Origin: Salinactinospora qingdaonensis
Lineage (GTDB): Bacteria > Actinomycetota > Actinomycetes > Streptosporangiales > Streptosporangiaceae
Direction: 5' to 3'
DNA: 64,000 nt
NCBI RefSeq assembly: GCF_039539445.1
Contig: NZ_BAABDD010000001.1
Span: 481,229 to 545,228, forward strand
The notes beneath the pieces are model-generated. The model saw only the letters and a program-made list of their open reading frames with translations, was not told where the DNA came from and ran no database searches. How positions within the stretch are numbered: the stretch's first letter is position 1; every line of letters begins with the position of its first letter. Positions 1-9,060 of the stretch are shown here, piece after piece. The translations under genes were made by a program, and so were the position numbers.

Positions 1-2
1 AG

Positions 3-488
3 GTCATCGACGCATTGTCGGGCGGGCGACGCATCGACATCTACGGAGTGGGGGCGAGCGCGTTTGTGGCAGCCGACCTTCAGCAAAAGCTGCACCGGAT
101 CGGGCTGACCTCGTTCGCCTGGTCCGATGCCCACGTCATGGTCACTAGCGCCGCTGTCCTGGGAGAGGACGACGTCGCGATCGCCATCTCCCACAGCGGC
201 ACCACGCGCGACACCGTCGAAGCACTGGCAGCAGCGCGGCGACGCGGGGCGAGAACGGTGGCACTGACCAACTTCCCTCGTTCGCGCATCGTCGAAAGCG
301 CCGACCTGGTATTGACCACGGCGGCGCGCGAGACGACATTCCGCTCGGGCGCCACGGCAAGCCGGTTGGCCCAGCTCACTGTGGTGGACTGTGTATTCGT
401 GGGGCTGGCCCAACTGCGCTACGCCGAGAGTCGCCAAGCGTTGGAGTCGACCTACGCAGCAGTGCGTGACTTGCGCACCGACCACTGA
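3..488 (+). CDS. SIS-domain (MurR/RpiR-type) regulator, C-terminal part
   Basis: The reading frame is open to the left window edge, so only the C-terminal sugar-isomerase (SIS) domain is seen. Visible features are the IYGVGAS phosphate-binding turn and the ISHSGTTRDT motif, which bind phosphosugars in this family. Full MurR/RpiR proteins have an N-terminal helix-turn-helix, presumably upstream of the window. murQ begins 107 bases downstream on the same strand, so the likely effector is N-acetylmuramic acid 6-phosphate and the likely target is the murQ operon. That role is inferred from context; the SIS fold is seen directly. A TTG at 15 is open but is not the true start because the domain continues upstream. 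Confidence 0.85.
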   Translation, partial: VIDALSGGRRIDIYGVGASAFVAADLQQKLHRIGLTSFAWSDAHVMVTSAAVLGEDDVAIAISHSGTTRDTVEALAAARRRGARTVALTNFPRSRIVESADLVLTTAARETTFRSGATASRLAQLTVVDCVFVGLAQLRYAESRQALESTYAAVRDLRTDH

Positions 489-595
489 ACTGGCCGCACC
501 GGGCCAGGCTGCCAGACAGGGAGCAGGCGACACCGCGAGTACCGGGGCTGCTCCGGCACCGCTCCGAACGCGGAAAAACGCACCTGGAGGAACGA

Positions 596-1570
596 ATGAA
601 TCCGGAGGCCGCAGAGGTGCCGGGAGGGGAGCCCGGAGCGGGAGCCGTACCGCCGCAGCCGGGCGAGGAAGTCGAGATCGTGCGTTCTCCCACCGAGGAG
701 CGCAGTTGGCTGGGCCGGGACATCGACCAAGTGGCCACGATCGACGTGCTGCGCCGGATCAACGTCGAGGACGCCGGCGTGGCGGGGGCTGTCGCGCAGG
801 TGTTGCCGGAGTTGGCGCGCGCGGTCGACATGGGGGTGGCCGCGTTGCGCGGCGGTGGCCGCATCCACTACTTCGGGGCTGGGACCTCAGGCAGGATCGC
901 GGTCATGGACGCCGCTGAACTGCCTCCCACGTTCGGCCTGGCCGAGGGGCGGGTGGTGGCCCACCACGCCGGGGGCGAGCTCGCCTTCGGCCAAGCGCTG
1001 GAGGGGGCCGAGGACGACGAGCGTCGGGGGCGCGCCGACGCGGCCTCGCTGGTGGCCGGTGACGTGGCGGTAGGCGTCACCGCCAGCGGGCGGACCCCCT
1101 ACGTCGCCGGCGCGCTACGGCACGCCCGGCGCCAACACGCGGCTGCGGTGCTGGTCAGCGCGAACCCGCGTGCCGAACTCGCCGAGGAAGCCGATGTGCA
1201 CGTCGGAGCCGACACCGGCGCCGAGGTGATCGCCGGATCGACGCGCATGAAAGCGGGCACGGCGCAGAAGTTGATCTTGAACGGGTTCTCCACGGCGGTG
1301 ATGGTGCGGCTGGGCTACACCTACTCGAACCTCATGGTCGGAGTGAACGCGACGAACGCCAAGCTGCGCGGGCGCGTGGTGACGATCCTGACCGAGGCGA
1401 CCGGACTTGAGGCGGGGGTGTGCGAGGCGGCGCTGGCCGCCGCCGGAGGCGACACGCGAGTGGCCCTGGTGAGCCTGCTGGCTGGTGTGGAGATCCCGAC
1501 CGCCGCCAGCGCCGTAGGCGAGGCCGAAGGATCGGTGCGCGAGGCGCTGCGGCTGCTGGGCACCGGCTGA
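596..1570 (+). CDS. murQ: N-acetylmuramic acid 6-phosphate etherase
   Basis: MurQ cleaves the lactyl ether of MurNAc 6-phosphate to GlcNAc 6-phosphate and D-lactate in cytoplasmic cell-wall recycling. The 324-residue length suits the family. An N-terminal SPTEERS segment leads into the SIS domain, with the signatures YFGAGTSGRIAVMDAAELPP (about residues 90-110) and GVTASGRTPYV (about 155-166), and EVIAGSTRMKAGTAQK (about 208-224) follows. The ATG at 596 has a good GGAGG site 5-9 bases upstream. The preceding SIS regulator fits as its local regulator. The first ~25 residues are acidic and Pro/Gly-rich, a small extension ahead of the family core. Confidence 0.95.
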   Translation: MNPEAAEVPGGEPGAGAVPPQPGEEVEIVRSPTEERSWLGRDIDQVATIDVLRRINVEDAGVAGAVAQVLPELARAVDMGVAALRGGGRIHYFGAGTSGRIAVMDAAELPPTFGLAEGRVVAHHAGGELAFGQALEGAEDDERRGRADAASLVAGDVAVGVTASGRTPYVAGALRHARRQHAAAVLVSANPRAELAEEADVHVGADTGAEVIAGSTRMKAGTAQKLILNGFSTAVMVRLGYTYSNLMVGVNATNAKLRGRVVTILTEATGLEAGVCEAALAAAGGDTRVALVSLLAGVEIPTAASAVGEAEGSVREALRLLGTG

Positions 1571-1687
1571 CGGGCCGGTGTGGCCGCTGAAGCTGTCCTG
1601 GAAATCCGGGCGACGGTGACGCCCCCGTAGGTGGGGCCTGGGGCGTGGTGCGGGTTGGGGCTGAGCAGAGCAGGCGGTGTTTCCCGT

Positions 1688-2004
1688 CGCTCGTGCCTCG
1701 ATCGCTGCGCGATCTCGGCAGCCTGGGACGGGCTGTGGCCACGGTGAGGCGGGTATCGCGACGGACGGACTGGGGCTGCGGTAGATACCGCGGCTCAACG
1801 TCTTCTGGAACGCCCTCCACTACCGCCCCCGCAGAGACGCCGCCCACCGCTGTCCCCCCGCCACAGCACCACCCCACGAAAAGCGACACCCCGCGCTGGA
1901 GCGAGGTTCCTTCACCCCTGTGACTGTCCGCGTCGTTTCCTGTCGCCTCAGCCACGGCGCCCCCGTGAGGCTGCCGAGATCGTGCAGCGATCGAGGCACG
2001 AGCG
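1688..2004. repeat. ~317-bp intergenic repeat with 36-bp inverted ends, copy 1
   Basis: Positions 1688-1723 and 1969-2004 are inverted copies of the same 36 bases with one mismatch. Each contains the palindromic core GATCGCGCAGCGATC (here with one base change on the right). The interior has a CCGCTGT...ACAGC hairpin near 1847-1866 and a GCGCTGGAG block that also occur in the copy at 43301-43643. It lies between convergent murQ and the SanA-like gene. Nothing in it looks like a reliable gene; open frames on both strands are by-products of high GC. Confidence 0.75.
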
Positions 2005-2103
2005 AACGGCACCATCCCCACCACACCCCGCTCGACACCCCCATACCCCCCACGAGCGGGGCGCGACTCCGTGGGGCGGCCTTGAGGCCGACGATGCCAC
2101 GGC

Positions 2104-2754
2104 TCAGTCGGTGGAGGTGAGCTTGGCCCTGGCGTGGGGGTCGAGCGGTTCGACCCGCATCGGGGCCGGGCGTACCAGCACGTCGCGCACCGCCTTGACG
2201 TTGGCGCCGGCCTCCCGCAGGTAACCGCGCAGGGTGGGCCCCAACCGGCGGTGGAACGCCGGATCGCCCACGCCGACCGTGTCGATACCGGCCGCGGCGC
2301 ACAGCACGAGCGAGCGAGGCAGGTGAAACGCTTGGGTTACCACGGTCGCGGCCGAAATCCCGTAGGTCTGGCGGGCCCGCGCGGCACTGTCCCATGTCCG
2401 GAACCCGGCCGGGTCGGCGACGATGACCGAAGCCGGGACGCCGCTGCGCACGAGGTAGGCGAGCATCACGTCGGTCTCGCGGTTGGACATCGCCCGGTTG
2501 TCGCCGCTGACGAGGAGGGCGCCGACCTTGCCGGTGTGGAACAGTTCGGCGGCGATGTCGAGGCGGCGGGCGAGCAACGGTGACGGGCCCGTGGGCCAGG
2601 CGCCGGCGCCGAGCACGAGCGCCACCGGCCGGAACGGGACGGTCGCCGGGGTGAACCGGCGGCGCGCGGTCACCGCGTACATGCCCACCGTGGGTGCGAC
2701 CCCCATCCCCACGACGACACCGGCGGCTAGCACCGCCCACGCTGCCCACTGCAC
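2104..2754 (-). CDS. SanA/YdcF-like DUF218 envelope protein
   Basis: A 216-residue protein with one N-terminal membrane segment (about residues 4-25) followed by the DUF218 fold. Family hallmarks visible are VALVLGAG (strand 1), LLVSGDN (about 91-97), and TQAFHLPRSL (about 150-159) matching the family T-x-x-x-H-x-x-R motif. SanA-type proteins sit in the membrane and affect envelope barrier function and vancomycin exclusion in enterobacteria; the reaction is unknown. It converges on murQ across repeat copy 1. The membrane anchor and cell-wall neighbour suggest an envelope role, by inference. Confidence 0.85.
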   Translation of the reverse strand: MQWAAWAVLAAGVVVGMGVAPTVGMYAVTARRRFTPATVPFRPVALVLGAGAWPTGPSPLLARRLDIAAELFHTGKVGALLVSGDNRAMSNRETDVMLAYLVRSGVPASVIVADPAGFRTWDSAARARQTYGISAATVVTQAFHLPRSLVLCAAAGIDTVGVGDPAFHRRLGPTLRGYLREAGANVKAVRDVLVRPAPMRVEPLDPHARAKLTSTD

Positions 2755-3101
2755 CTCGGCCGCTCCCCTGCCTCGTCTGCGGCGCCCCTACGCCGTCACT
2801 GCCGAGACTAGTGGGCCGAGACAGCCGATTGTGGGGCTGTGGGGGAAGTTCGTGACGGAAGCGGCGGCTGAGCCACACGAGTGGCGAGCCAGCGGGAAAA
2901 TGTGGCGCGCCGGGGTGCCCGAAGCAACGAACCGTCTCGGGACACCACGACGCGGCCGGCGCGCCGGCCGTCCCGGCAAGGGGCGACCGGTGCGCTCTGC
3001 GTCGCTGGTGCGACGCCGGCACGTCACCAGGACTCGCTCTTCAGCCTGGTCCTTGGGCTTTCGCCGGCTACGAGAGACCGTCGGGCCGGTCGCCCATGTG
3101 G
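2755..3101. other. Intergenic, no gene recognised
   Basis: A 347-base gap between two minus-strand genes. It contains a perfect 18-bp palindrome of CGG/CCG units at 2953-2970 that could fold as a hairpin below the oxidoreductase stop. Short open frames here show no recognisable domain or ribosome site. Confidence 0.5.
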
Positions 3102-4028
3102 TTAGGACACCTCGATGGCGATCTTGCCGCGCGGGTGCCCCTCGGCGCTGCGGCGCTGCGCCGCGGCGGCCTGGGAAAGCGGGAACGTCTCCGCCACCTC
3201 GATGGTGAGCTCGCCCCGCTCCACCATGTCCACCAGTGCCGACAGGTCGGCACTGTCGGGCCGGACGAAGACGTAGCTGCCGCCCTGCTGGGCCACGGAC
3301 GGGTCGGCGACAGAGGCCACGCGGGCCTCGGGCGCGGCCAACTCCGAGGTGGTGGCGAGCGTGCCCGCGCCGTAGAGGTCGAGAACGGCGGTGGCGCCCT
3401 CGGGGACGAGCTCGCGCACCCGCTGGGGCAGGCCCTCCCCATAGCTCACCGGCTCAGCACCGAGCCCTCGGAGGAACTCGTGGTTGGCCGGGGAGGCGGT
3501 GCCGATCACGCGCGCTCCCAACGTTTGGGCGATCTGCACGGCGAAGAGCCCCACGCCGCCGGAGGCCGCGTGCACCACCAGGGTGTCGCCCTTACCGACA
3601 CGCAACGTCTTGAGTAGGGCCTGATAGGCCGTGAGCCCGGCCAGGGGCAGCGAGGCCGCCTGCGTCCAGGTGACGTTGGCCGGTTTGCGGGCCAGGGTGC
3701 GCACCGGGGCGGCGACCAGCTCGGCGTAGGTGCCGCCGCCGACGACGTCCTTGCGCACGTAGCCGATCACCTCGTCACCGGGAGCGAACTCCGGGACCGC
3801 TATACCGGGCTGCTCGACCACACCGGCAACGTCCCAGCCGGGGATGGCGGGGAAGACCGTGTCCATGAACGCATCCAGCCCGCCCTCACGCAGCTTCCAG
3901 TCGACCGGGTTGACCGAGGCCGCCTTGGCACGCACCAGCACCGAGTCGGGACCGACCTTGGGGTCGGCGACCTCGGCTAGCCGCAGTACCTCGGGCCCCC
4001 CATACTCGTCGTAGACGATCGCCTGCAT
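3102..4028 (-). CDS. NADP-dependent quinone oxidoreductase (zinc-independent MDR)
   Basis: A 308-residue medium-chain dehydrogenase/reductase of the quinone oxidoreductase branch. The GroES-like N-terminal half begins MQAIVYDEYGGPEVLRLAEV and carries the family VNPVDWKLR motif (about 40-48). The Rossmann half has VVHAASGGVGLFAVQIA (about 154-170), the NADPH-binding glycine motif. The cysteine and histidine ligands of zinc alcohol dehydrogenases are absent. Such enzymes reduce quinones or enones using NADPH; the substrate is not predictable. It is transcribed away from the helicase gene at 4407. Confidence 0.9.
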   Translation of the reverse strand: MQAIVYDEYGGPEVLRLAEVADPKVGPDSVLVRAKAASVNPVDWKLREGGLDAFMDTVFPAIPGWDVAGVVEQPGIAVPEFAPGDEVIGYVRKDVVGGGTYAELVAAPVRTLARKPANVTWTQAASLPLAGLTAYQALLKTLRVGKGDTLVVHAASGGVGLFAVQIAQTLGARVIGTASPANHEFLRGLGAEPVSYGEGLPQRVRELVPEGATAVLDLYGAGTLATTSELAAPEARVASVADPSVAQQGGSYVFVRPDSADLSALVDMVERGELTIEVAETFPLSQAAAAQRRSAEGHPRGKIAIEVS

Positions 4029-4406
4029 GTCTGCCTCTCTTCACTGACACTGTGGCCAGGTGCCGTCCTCCGGCGGGCGCCGGGACACCTGTCGTGCGGC
4101 GTGGCCGCAGTGATCGGCAACACGCGCCACCGCTGCCACATTTCCCGCCCGGGCTATGACATGTGACATGGGTACGCCCCGGCGGAAAGGGAAAGCGGCC
4201 ATGCCCCGCAAGGACAACAGCCATGCGACAACGGCAGAACCAACAAGTCCCGAATCGACGCCCGACAGACCCGAGCGGTTCACCGATTGGCCGCTTCCGG
4301 CCTATTTGTCAGCACCTTCGGTTAAAAAATGAGGGGAAGACATTCCGGAGAAGAGCGCGACGCGGGCTCCCCCCGGTGTGTCCGACGTCCGTAGCGAAGG
4401 AGGCCC
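4029..4406. promoter_or_regulatory. Divergent promoter region
   Basis: A 378-base gap between divergent genes. It must hold promoters for the oxidoreductase (minus) and the helicase (plus). The helicase has a strong GAAGGAGG site at 4396-4403. An A-rich stretch TTAAAAAATGAGG at about 4322-4334 is the most promoter-like segment. No clear operator was seen. Confidence 0.4.
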
Positions 4407-6686
4407 ATGCCCCATCTGGCCATCGACGCGACGTGTCTTCCCCAGTACGACAAGCTCGACCGGCCGACTCGGGAACGGCTTCTCGCCGCGACGCGCAAGT
4501 TCCGTGAGCTCTCCCTCGACGCTCTGTACGCTCACCCGGACCTGCGCATCCGCTCCCTTCCGGCCGGTCAGGACCCCCGTATCCGCACCTTCCGGATCAG
4601 CGACTCCTGGACGGGGGTGATGCTCGCCCCCGAATCGGGGGAGACGTTCCTGCTCGTACACTTGCTGCCGCGCGAGTCGGCCGATGCGTGGGCCAAGGAC
4701 CAGCGCCACGACGTCAACACCGTCATGGGCACGCTGGAGCGGCGCGACGCCGCAGCGTTAGAGCGCGAGGAGGCCCGGCGCGGCGCCATGGACCGGGCAG
4801 CCGGCGAGAGCGCCGCATCGGGCTGGGACGCCCCCACCCCGATGCGGCGCGCCGCCGGCGGTTCGACCGTGCTCAGCGCCCCCACCACCACGGCCACAGC
4901 CCCTTCCCCGCCCGCCCCCGCCTCGACCACCAGCGGGGCCGCGGCGAGCGGGGCCGAACTCTTCGCCCACGTCAGCGACCACGAGCTGCGCCGGCTCGGC
5001 GTCGACGCCGAGATCGTCAACTTCTGTCGGTCGTTGAGCACTGCCGAGGAGCTGCGGATGTGGGCGGCGGCGCTGCCGCAGGACCAGTACGAGGTGCTGT
5101 CGCACCTGGCCGATGGGCTGTCGGTGGAGCGGGTGCTGCGCGAGGTGGTCGAGCCGCGCCGGCCGGCTGTGGGAGCGGTGGCCACCGACGACTACGACAC
5201 CGCGATCCGCCACACGCGGGAACGGGTCATCGTGGTCAACGACGACCGCGAGATCGAAGACGTGCTGGCCGGGGAGTTCAACGCCTGGCGGATCTACCTC
5301 CACCCCAAGCAGCGCGACCTCGCCTACCGGCCGCGCTTTCGCGGCCCGGCGAAGGTCTCGGGCGGTCCGGGCACGGGCAAGACAGTGGTGGCGCTGCACC
5401 GGGTCAAGTACCTGGCCGAACATCTGCCGCTGGGTGGGCGGGTGTTGCTCACCAGCTTCACCAACGCCCTCGTCGAGACGCTCAAGCGCAACCTGGGGCT
5501 GCTGGTGACGGCCGAACTCCTTGACGACGTCGACGTGATCACGGCCGACAAGTTCGCCATGGACGTGGTCAAGGAGGTTTCGCCTGAGATCAGCTTCTGG
5601 CCCGACCACGACGTGCGCGGGCTGTTCGCCAACGTGGCCGGCAAGCACGACCTGCCGTGGTCGGGGGAGTTCCTGTTCCAGGAGTACAAGCACGTGGTCA
5701 TGGCGCACGGCTTGACGACGCTGGAGGGCTACCTCGACCCCGACGCGCGGCGTGGCCGTTCGACTCCGTTGGACGTGCAGCAGCGACGCGACGTGTGGCA
5801 CGCCATCGCCGAGGCTCGCGCGCGCATGCGCCGCACCACGCGGCTACCGGCCTTGGAGCTGCACGCCAAGGCCACCCAACTGCTGGAGGAGCGGGCCGAG
5901 AAGCCCTACACCAACGTGGTCATCGACGAGGCCCAAGACCTGCACCCGGCCCAGTGGCGCACGTTGCGCGCGGCGGTGCCGCCCGGCCCCAACGATTTGT
6001 TCATCGCCGGTGACAACCGGCAGCGCATCTACGACACCACCGTGTCGTTCAAGCAACTGGGGATCACGATCGTGGGGCGCTCCTACCCGCTGCGGGTCAA
6101 CTACCGCACCACGACCGAGATCCTGGCGTGGGCCAACGAGATCATGCGCGGCCAGTCGGTGGCCGAGCTGGGCGAGTCCGCGCCAGAGCCCGCTGGCAGC
6201 ACGCGCTCGGTGCTGCAAGGCGAGGCGCCCGAACTCTACGGTGCGCCCGACGAGGCCACGGAGTTGGCGGCGCTGGCCGAGCGGGTCCGGCGGTGGCTCG
6301 CCGACGGGGTGGCCGCCGGTGATATCTGCGTGGCCACGCGCACCCGCGGTATCCGCAACACGGTCACCAAGGAGCTGCGTAACCGCGGGCTGCCCGCCGT
6401 GGTCTTTAACGCTCAGGAGGACACGGTTACCGAGCAGTCGGAATCGGTGCGGGTGACCACGATGCACAGTGTCAAGGGGCTGGAGTTCCGGGCGATCGCG
6501 GTCGTCGGCGTCACAGCCGAGGCGCTGCCGCAGATGGAGCGGGTCACCGACGCCGAGATCGACCAGAACCAGCACGAGGCCGACCTCGCCGCCCAGCGTT
6601 CTTTGCTGTACGTGGCCTGCACCCGCGCCCGCGAATGGCTCTACGTCTCTTGGCACGGCCGCCCCAGCTCGTTCCTGCCGGTGTGA
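4407..6686 (+). CDS. UvrD/Rep-like SF1 helicase with RelE-like N-terminus
   Basis: A 759-residue protein. Residues 1-~100 (IRTFRISDSWTGVMLAPES, then FLLVHLLP and ADAWA) have the pattern of a RelE/ParE-type toxin fold. A Pro/Ala linker follows (~125-180). From ~305 there is a superfamily 1 helicase: Walker A GGPGTGKTV (~317-325), DEAQDLHP Walker B (~510-517), a Q-R-I-Y motif near 540, TTMHSVKGLEF (~690-700) and the final VACTRAREWLYVSW (~735-748). SF1A helicases translocate 3'-5' on single-stranded DNA. A paralogue with the same layout lies at 44236. The role of the toxin-like domain is unknown; binding a substrate or self-regulation are possibilities. Confidence 0.85.
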   Translation: MPHLAIDATCLPQYDKLDRPTRERLLAATRKFRELSLDALYAHPDLRIRSLPAGQDPRIRTFRISDSWTGVMLAPESGETFLLVHLLPRESADAWAKDQRHDVNTVMGTLERRDAAALEREEARRGAMDRAAGESAASGWDAPTPMRRAAGGSTVLSAPTTTATAPSPPAPASTTSGAAASGAELFAHVSDHELRRLGVDAEIVNFCRSLSTAEELRMWAAALPQDQYEVLSHLADGLSVERVLREVVEPRRPAVGAVATDDYDTAIRHTRERVIVVNDDREIEDVLAGEFNAWRIYLHPKQRDLAYRPRFRGPAKVSGGPGTGKTVVALHRVKYLAEHLPLGGRVLLTSFTNALVETLKRNLGLLVTAELLDDVDVITADKFAMDVVKEVSPEISFWPDHDVRGLFANVAGKHDLPWSGEFLFQEYKHVVMAHGLTTLEGYLDPDARRGRSTPLDVQQRRDVWHAIAEARARMRRTTRLPALELHAKATQLLEERAEKPYTNVVIDEAQDLHPAQWRTLRAAVPPGPNDLFIAGDNRQRIYDTTVSFKQLGITIVGRSYPLRVNYRTTTEILAWANEIMRGQSVAELGESAPEPAGSTRSVLQGEAPELYGAPDEATELAALAERVRRWLADGVAAGDICVATRTRGIRNTVTKELRNRGLPAVVFNAQEDTVTEQSESVRVTTMHSVKGLEFRAIAVVGVTAEALPQMERVTDAEIDQNQHEADLAAQRSLLYVACTRAREWLYVSWHGRPSSFLPV

Positions 6687-6720
6687 AAAGGCGGACACCG
6701 TACCGGCCAAGTGCGGCGGT

Positions 6721-6761
6721 GCGGGCAGGCTCTCGGGGACGGCGCAGCAGGGCCTGCCCGC
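6721..6761. terminator. Bidirectional hairpin between convergent genes
   Basis: GCGGGCAGGC at 6721-6730 and GCCTGCCCGC at 6752-6761 form a perfect 10-bp stem. It sits between the stop of the helicase (+) and the stop of the glucanase (-). There is no U-tract, which is common in actinobacteria. Confidence 0.6.
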
Positions 6762-6768
6762 ATCAGAG

Positions 6769-7956
6769 TCAGAAGGGGGTCAGGGTGATCTCGAAGAGGG
6801 TGGGTGCGCCGTCCTCGATGTAGGGGGCGAAACCTTCGACATCGTCGAAGGCGAAGCCGTAGGCCCTCCCGTCGACGGTGTTGGCGTGCAGGATGCGGGC
6901 GTAATGATTGCTGATGTCGGTTTGGTAGAAGCCGGCTGGGTCGCCGGTGGGCTGCTGCGCTGAGTCCAGCAGGGTCGACCGGTTGAAGGCCGCGCCGAGG
7001 ACCGCGGCCACGGGGCCGGTGAGCCCGTCGTTGGGAGCGGCGAGCGCACCGTGGCAGAAGAAGACGTCGCGGGTGCTGGGCTTGGTTATGGGGTCTACGC
7101 CGCCGTCGAAGCGCAACTCCTGGGAGACGGGGTCGACCCGGCCGGTGAAGGTGCCCGCGTCGGTGGTGACGCGCAGGTCGGTGTCGGTGTAGCGACGCCA
7201 CACCTCGTCGATGTAGGGGGCGAAGTAGTCGCCGGCGAATCGGCCGGCGTCAAGACCGTGCCCCGGGGCGATCACACGGAGCCGGTCACCGACGAGGAGC
7301 GGAGAAAAGTCGGGGTGGGCGGCGAGGGCGTCGAAGATCGCGGTCCGGCCTCCCTCGACGAGGGTGCCGGTGCTTTGGTCGCGCCGGCCCACGAGTCGAA
7401 TCCCGATCGGGACGCTGAACTGGTCGACCATGGTGGTGTTGCAGTGCATGCCGGCGCCGTCGTGGGTGAATTCCACGTAGTCGTGCATGACCTCGAAGTT
7501 GGGGTCGCTGTCCACCCAGCCGGCGGGGTAGGCCAGGGCGGGGCTACCGTCGCCGGCGGTGACGGCCTTGAACCTGAGTTTGGCGCCGAGAGCGATGTAG
7601 ATGCGGCCCGACATGTGGGGCAGCGACAGTCCGGCGCCGGCCTGCGGCAGTGGTATCGCGTAGTCGGTGTAGCCGTCGTCGACGTTGTCCGAGAGTTGCA
7701 CCGGCACTGCCGTGCCGTCGGAGGTGACGTGACACTGCCGGCCGGTGGCGAGGTCGGTGCCCACGATGTAGAGGCGGATCTGACTGTCGGGAAAGGCCTC
7801 ACTGGCGTTGACGACGCTCAGCGGCAAGGCCCCACTCGCCGCCTGGGCGGCTGGGGCGGCCGAGGCGAGGTGCGCCCCTGGGCGACGACAGCCCATGAGC
7901 GGGGTACCGGCGACGGCCAGCGCGAAGCCGCTGAGGAAGGATCGTCGGTTGATCAC
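6769..7956 (-). CDS. GH64 beta-1,3-glucanase, Tat-exported
   Basis: A GTG start at 7956, with AAGGAG just upstream, gives 395 residues; the frame is open further upstream but without a ribosome site. The N-terminus NRRSFLSGF is a twin-arginine signal, followed by a hydrophobic stretch and L-M-G-C, which could be a lipobox. The mature part matches glycoside hydrolase family 64 (laminaripentaose-producing glucanases). In VEFTHDG...MVDQFSVP the Glu and Asp are 16 residues apart, the same spacing as the catalytic Glu154/Asp170 of the characterised family enzyme. FAPYIDEVWRRY is also typical. Likely substrate is fungal or algal beta-1,3-glucan outside the cell. Confidence 0.85.
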   Translation of the reverse strand: MINRRSFLSGFALAVAGTPLMGCRRPGAHLASAAPAAQAASGALPLSVVNASEAFPDSQIRLYIVGTDLATGRQCHVTSDGTAVPVQLSDNVDDGYTDYAIPLPQAGAGLSLPHMSGRIYIALGAKLRFKAVTAGDGSPALAYPAGWVDSDPNFEVMHDYVEFTHDGAGMHCNTTMVDQFSVPIGIRLVGRRDQSTGTLVEGGRTAIFDALAAHPDFSPLLVGDRLRVIAPGHGLDAGRFAGDYFAPYIDEVWRRYTDTDLRVTTDAGTFTGRVDPVSQELRFDGGVDPITKPSTRDVFFCHGALAAPNDGLTGPVAAVLGAAFNRSTLLDSAQQPTGDPAGFYQTDISNHYARILHANTVDGRAYGFAFDDVEGFAPYIEDGAPTLFEITLTPF

Positions 7957-8463
7957 GTTGCGTCTCCTTGGGCTAGCGGGACATAACGCGGCCAATGTGA
8001 CGATCCGGTAGCACAGGGTCAATAGCCGGACGCCTCCTCGAGACACACACGGTGGGTCGCCCCTGGAAAGCGAATCGTAGTGTGACGCGAATCACTTCCT
8101 CTATCGAAAGGTTTCCTTCCTTTTTGATGCGCCCACCCCGACGCCGAACGTCCACATGAACACCGAGCGTCACCAACCGACAGACATGGGTGCTTACCGC
8201 CGCCGGCTCGACACCGGGATCGTCCCACGCGCGGACAGACGCGACACCGTCACACCTGGCCGTTCGCCACTGACGCTCGATCACGCCTCGCACCAAGAGC
8301 AAACGGGCGGTCATACCCACGACGAAAACCCAATAAAAATACACCTCCAACTTTCCACCGCAATACACCCTGACAACCGAGAGTAATCAATTTATCACCG
8401 ATCCGGTGTTACGGTGTTTCTCGAACTGCCAGACATCGGCAACCCCAGAGAGGAATAATTATC
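7957..8463. other. Intergenic between divergent secreted-protein genes
   Basis: About 500 bases with lower GC than the surroundings, particularly 8310-8420. It must carry the promoters of the glucanase (minus) and the crystallin-fold gene (plus). TTATCACCGATCCGGTGTTACGG (8391-8413) contains a short inverted repeat, CACCG/CGGTG, and could be an operator. No gene is recognised. Confidence 0.4.
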
Positions 8464-9015
8464 TTGGGCGCGAGAAAGAAGGTTTTGCGTCTCGGTGCCA
8501 CAGCGGGGACGACCGCCCTGATCAGCGCCGCACTGGCCGGTGGCACCGCCCATGCGCAGGATGCCGACCACTGCATCGAGAGCCTCGACACCGGCGAAAA
8601 AGAGTGCTTTTCGGAATTCGAGACGGCCATCTCCGCCGCTGAGGAGCGCACCGGAAACACAATCGCCGAACAGAAAAGAATGATGAAGTCCAAGCAGAGC
8701 AGCCGGGCTATGACCACCGCGGCCGCAAACGACATCATTCTGGGAACGTTTTTCATTCACGAGCAGTACGGTGGGGCAACGTTCACCCTCTACGGCGACT
8801 CGCTGTGCTCCAAAGACGGCCAAATGGAATACGTCTACAACTTCAGTGGCGACTGGGTCGACAGCATCTCCTCTGTCCAACCGTGGGCCAACTGCTGGAT
8901 CTGGCTCTACCCCGAGCCCGACTTGGGCGGCGACCGCGACGGTCCCTACAAGGAGAACACCCCCTATGTGGGCGACTATATGAACGACCGCACCGAGTCC
9001 GTCGGATTTAGCTGA
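8464..9015 (+). CDS. Secreted beta/gamma-crystallin-fold protein
   Basis: TTG start at 8464 behind AGAGGAA gives 183 residues. The N-terminus is a Sec signal (basic MGARKKVLRLG, hydrophobic core, Ala-His-Ala cleavage near residue 31). The mature part has a ~60-residue charged linker and then a Greek-key domain: FFIHEQYGGATFTLYG is a crystallin-type motif, with four cysteines overall. The same fold occurs in Streptomyces protease inhibitors of family I36 and in antifungal or calcium-binding proteins. Function is therefore open: inhibitor, wall protein or toxin accessory. It precedes two aerolysin-like genes on the same strand by 45 bases, suggesting co-expression. Confidence 0.7.
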   Translation: MGARKKVLRLGATAGTTALISAALAGGTAHAQDADHCIESLDTGEKECFSEFETAISAAEERTGNTIAEQKRMMKSKQSSRAMTTAAANDIILGTFFIHEQYGGATFTLYGDSLCSKDGQMEYVYNFSGDWVDSISSVQPWANCWIWLYPEPDLGGDRDGPYKENTPYVGDYMNDRTESVGFS

Positions 9016-9060
9016 TCCCCTCCCCTTCCCCCTCCCGAGAGTTCCCCCGACGAAGGAAAC

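Noticed and set aside
2953..2970. Perfect 18-bp GC palindrome
   Set aside because: Possible terminator-like hairpin, but composed only of C/G repeats common in such DNA; no further support.
1820..3022. Long minus-strand open frame covering the SanA-like gene and beyond
   Set aside because: Arg/Pro-rich composition typical of a GC-driven shadow frame; the overlapping frame encodes a clear DUF218 protein.
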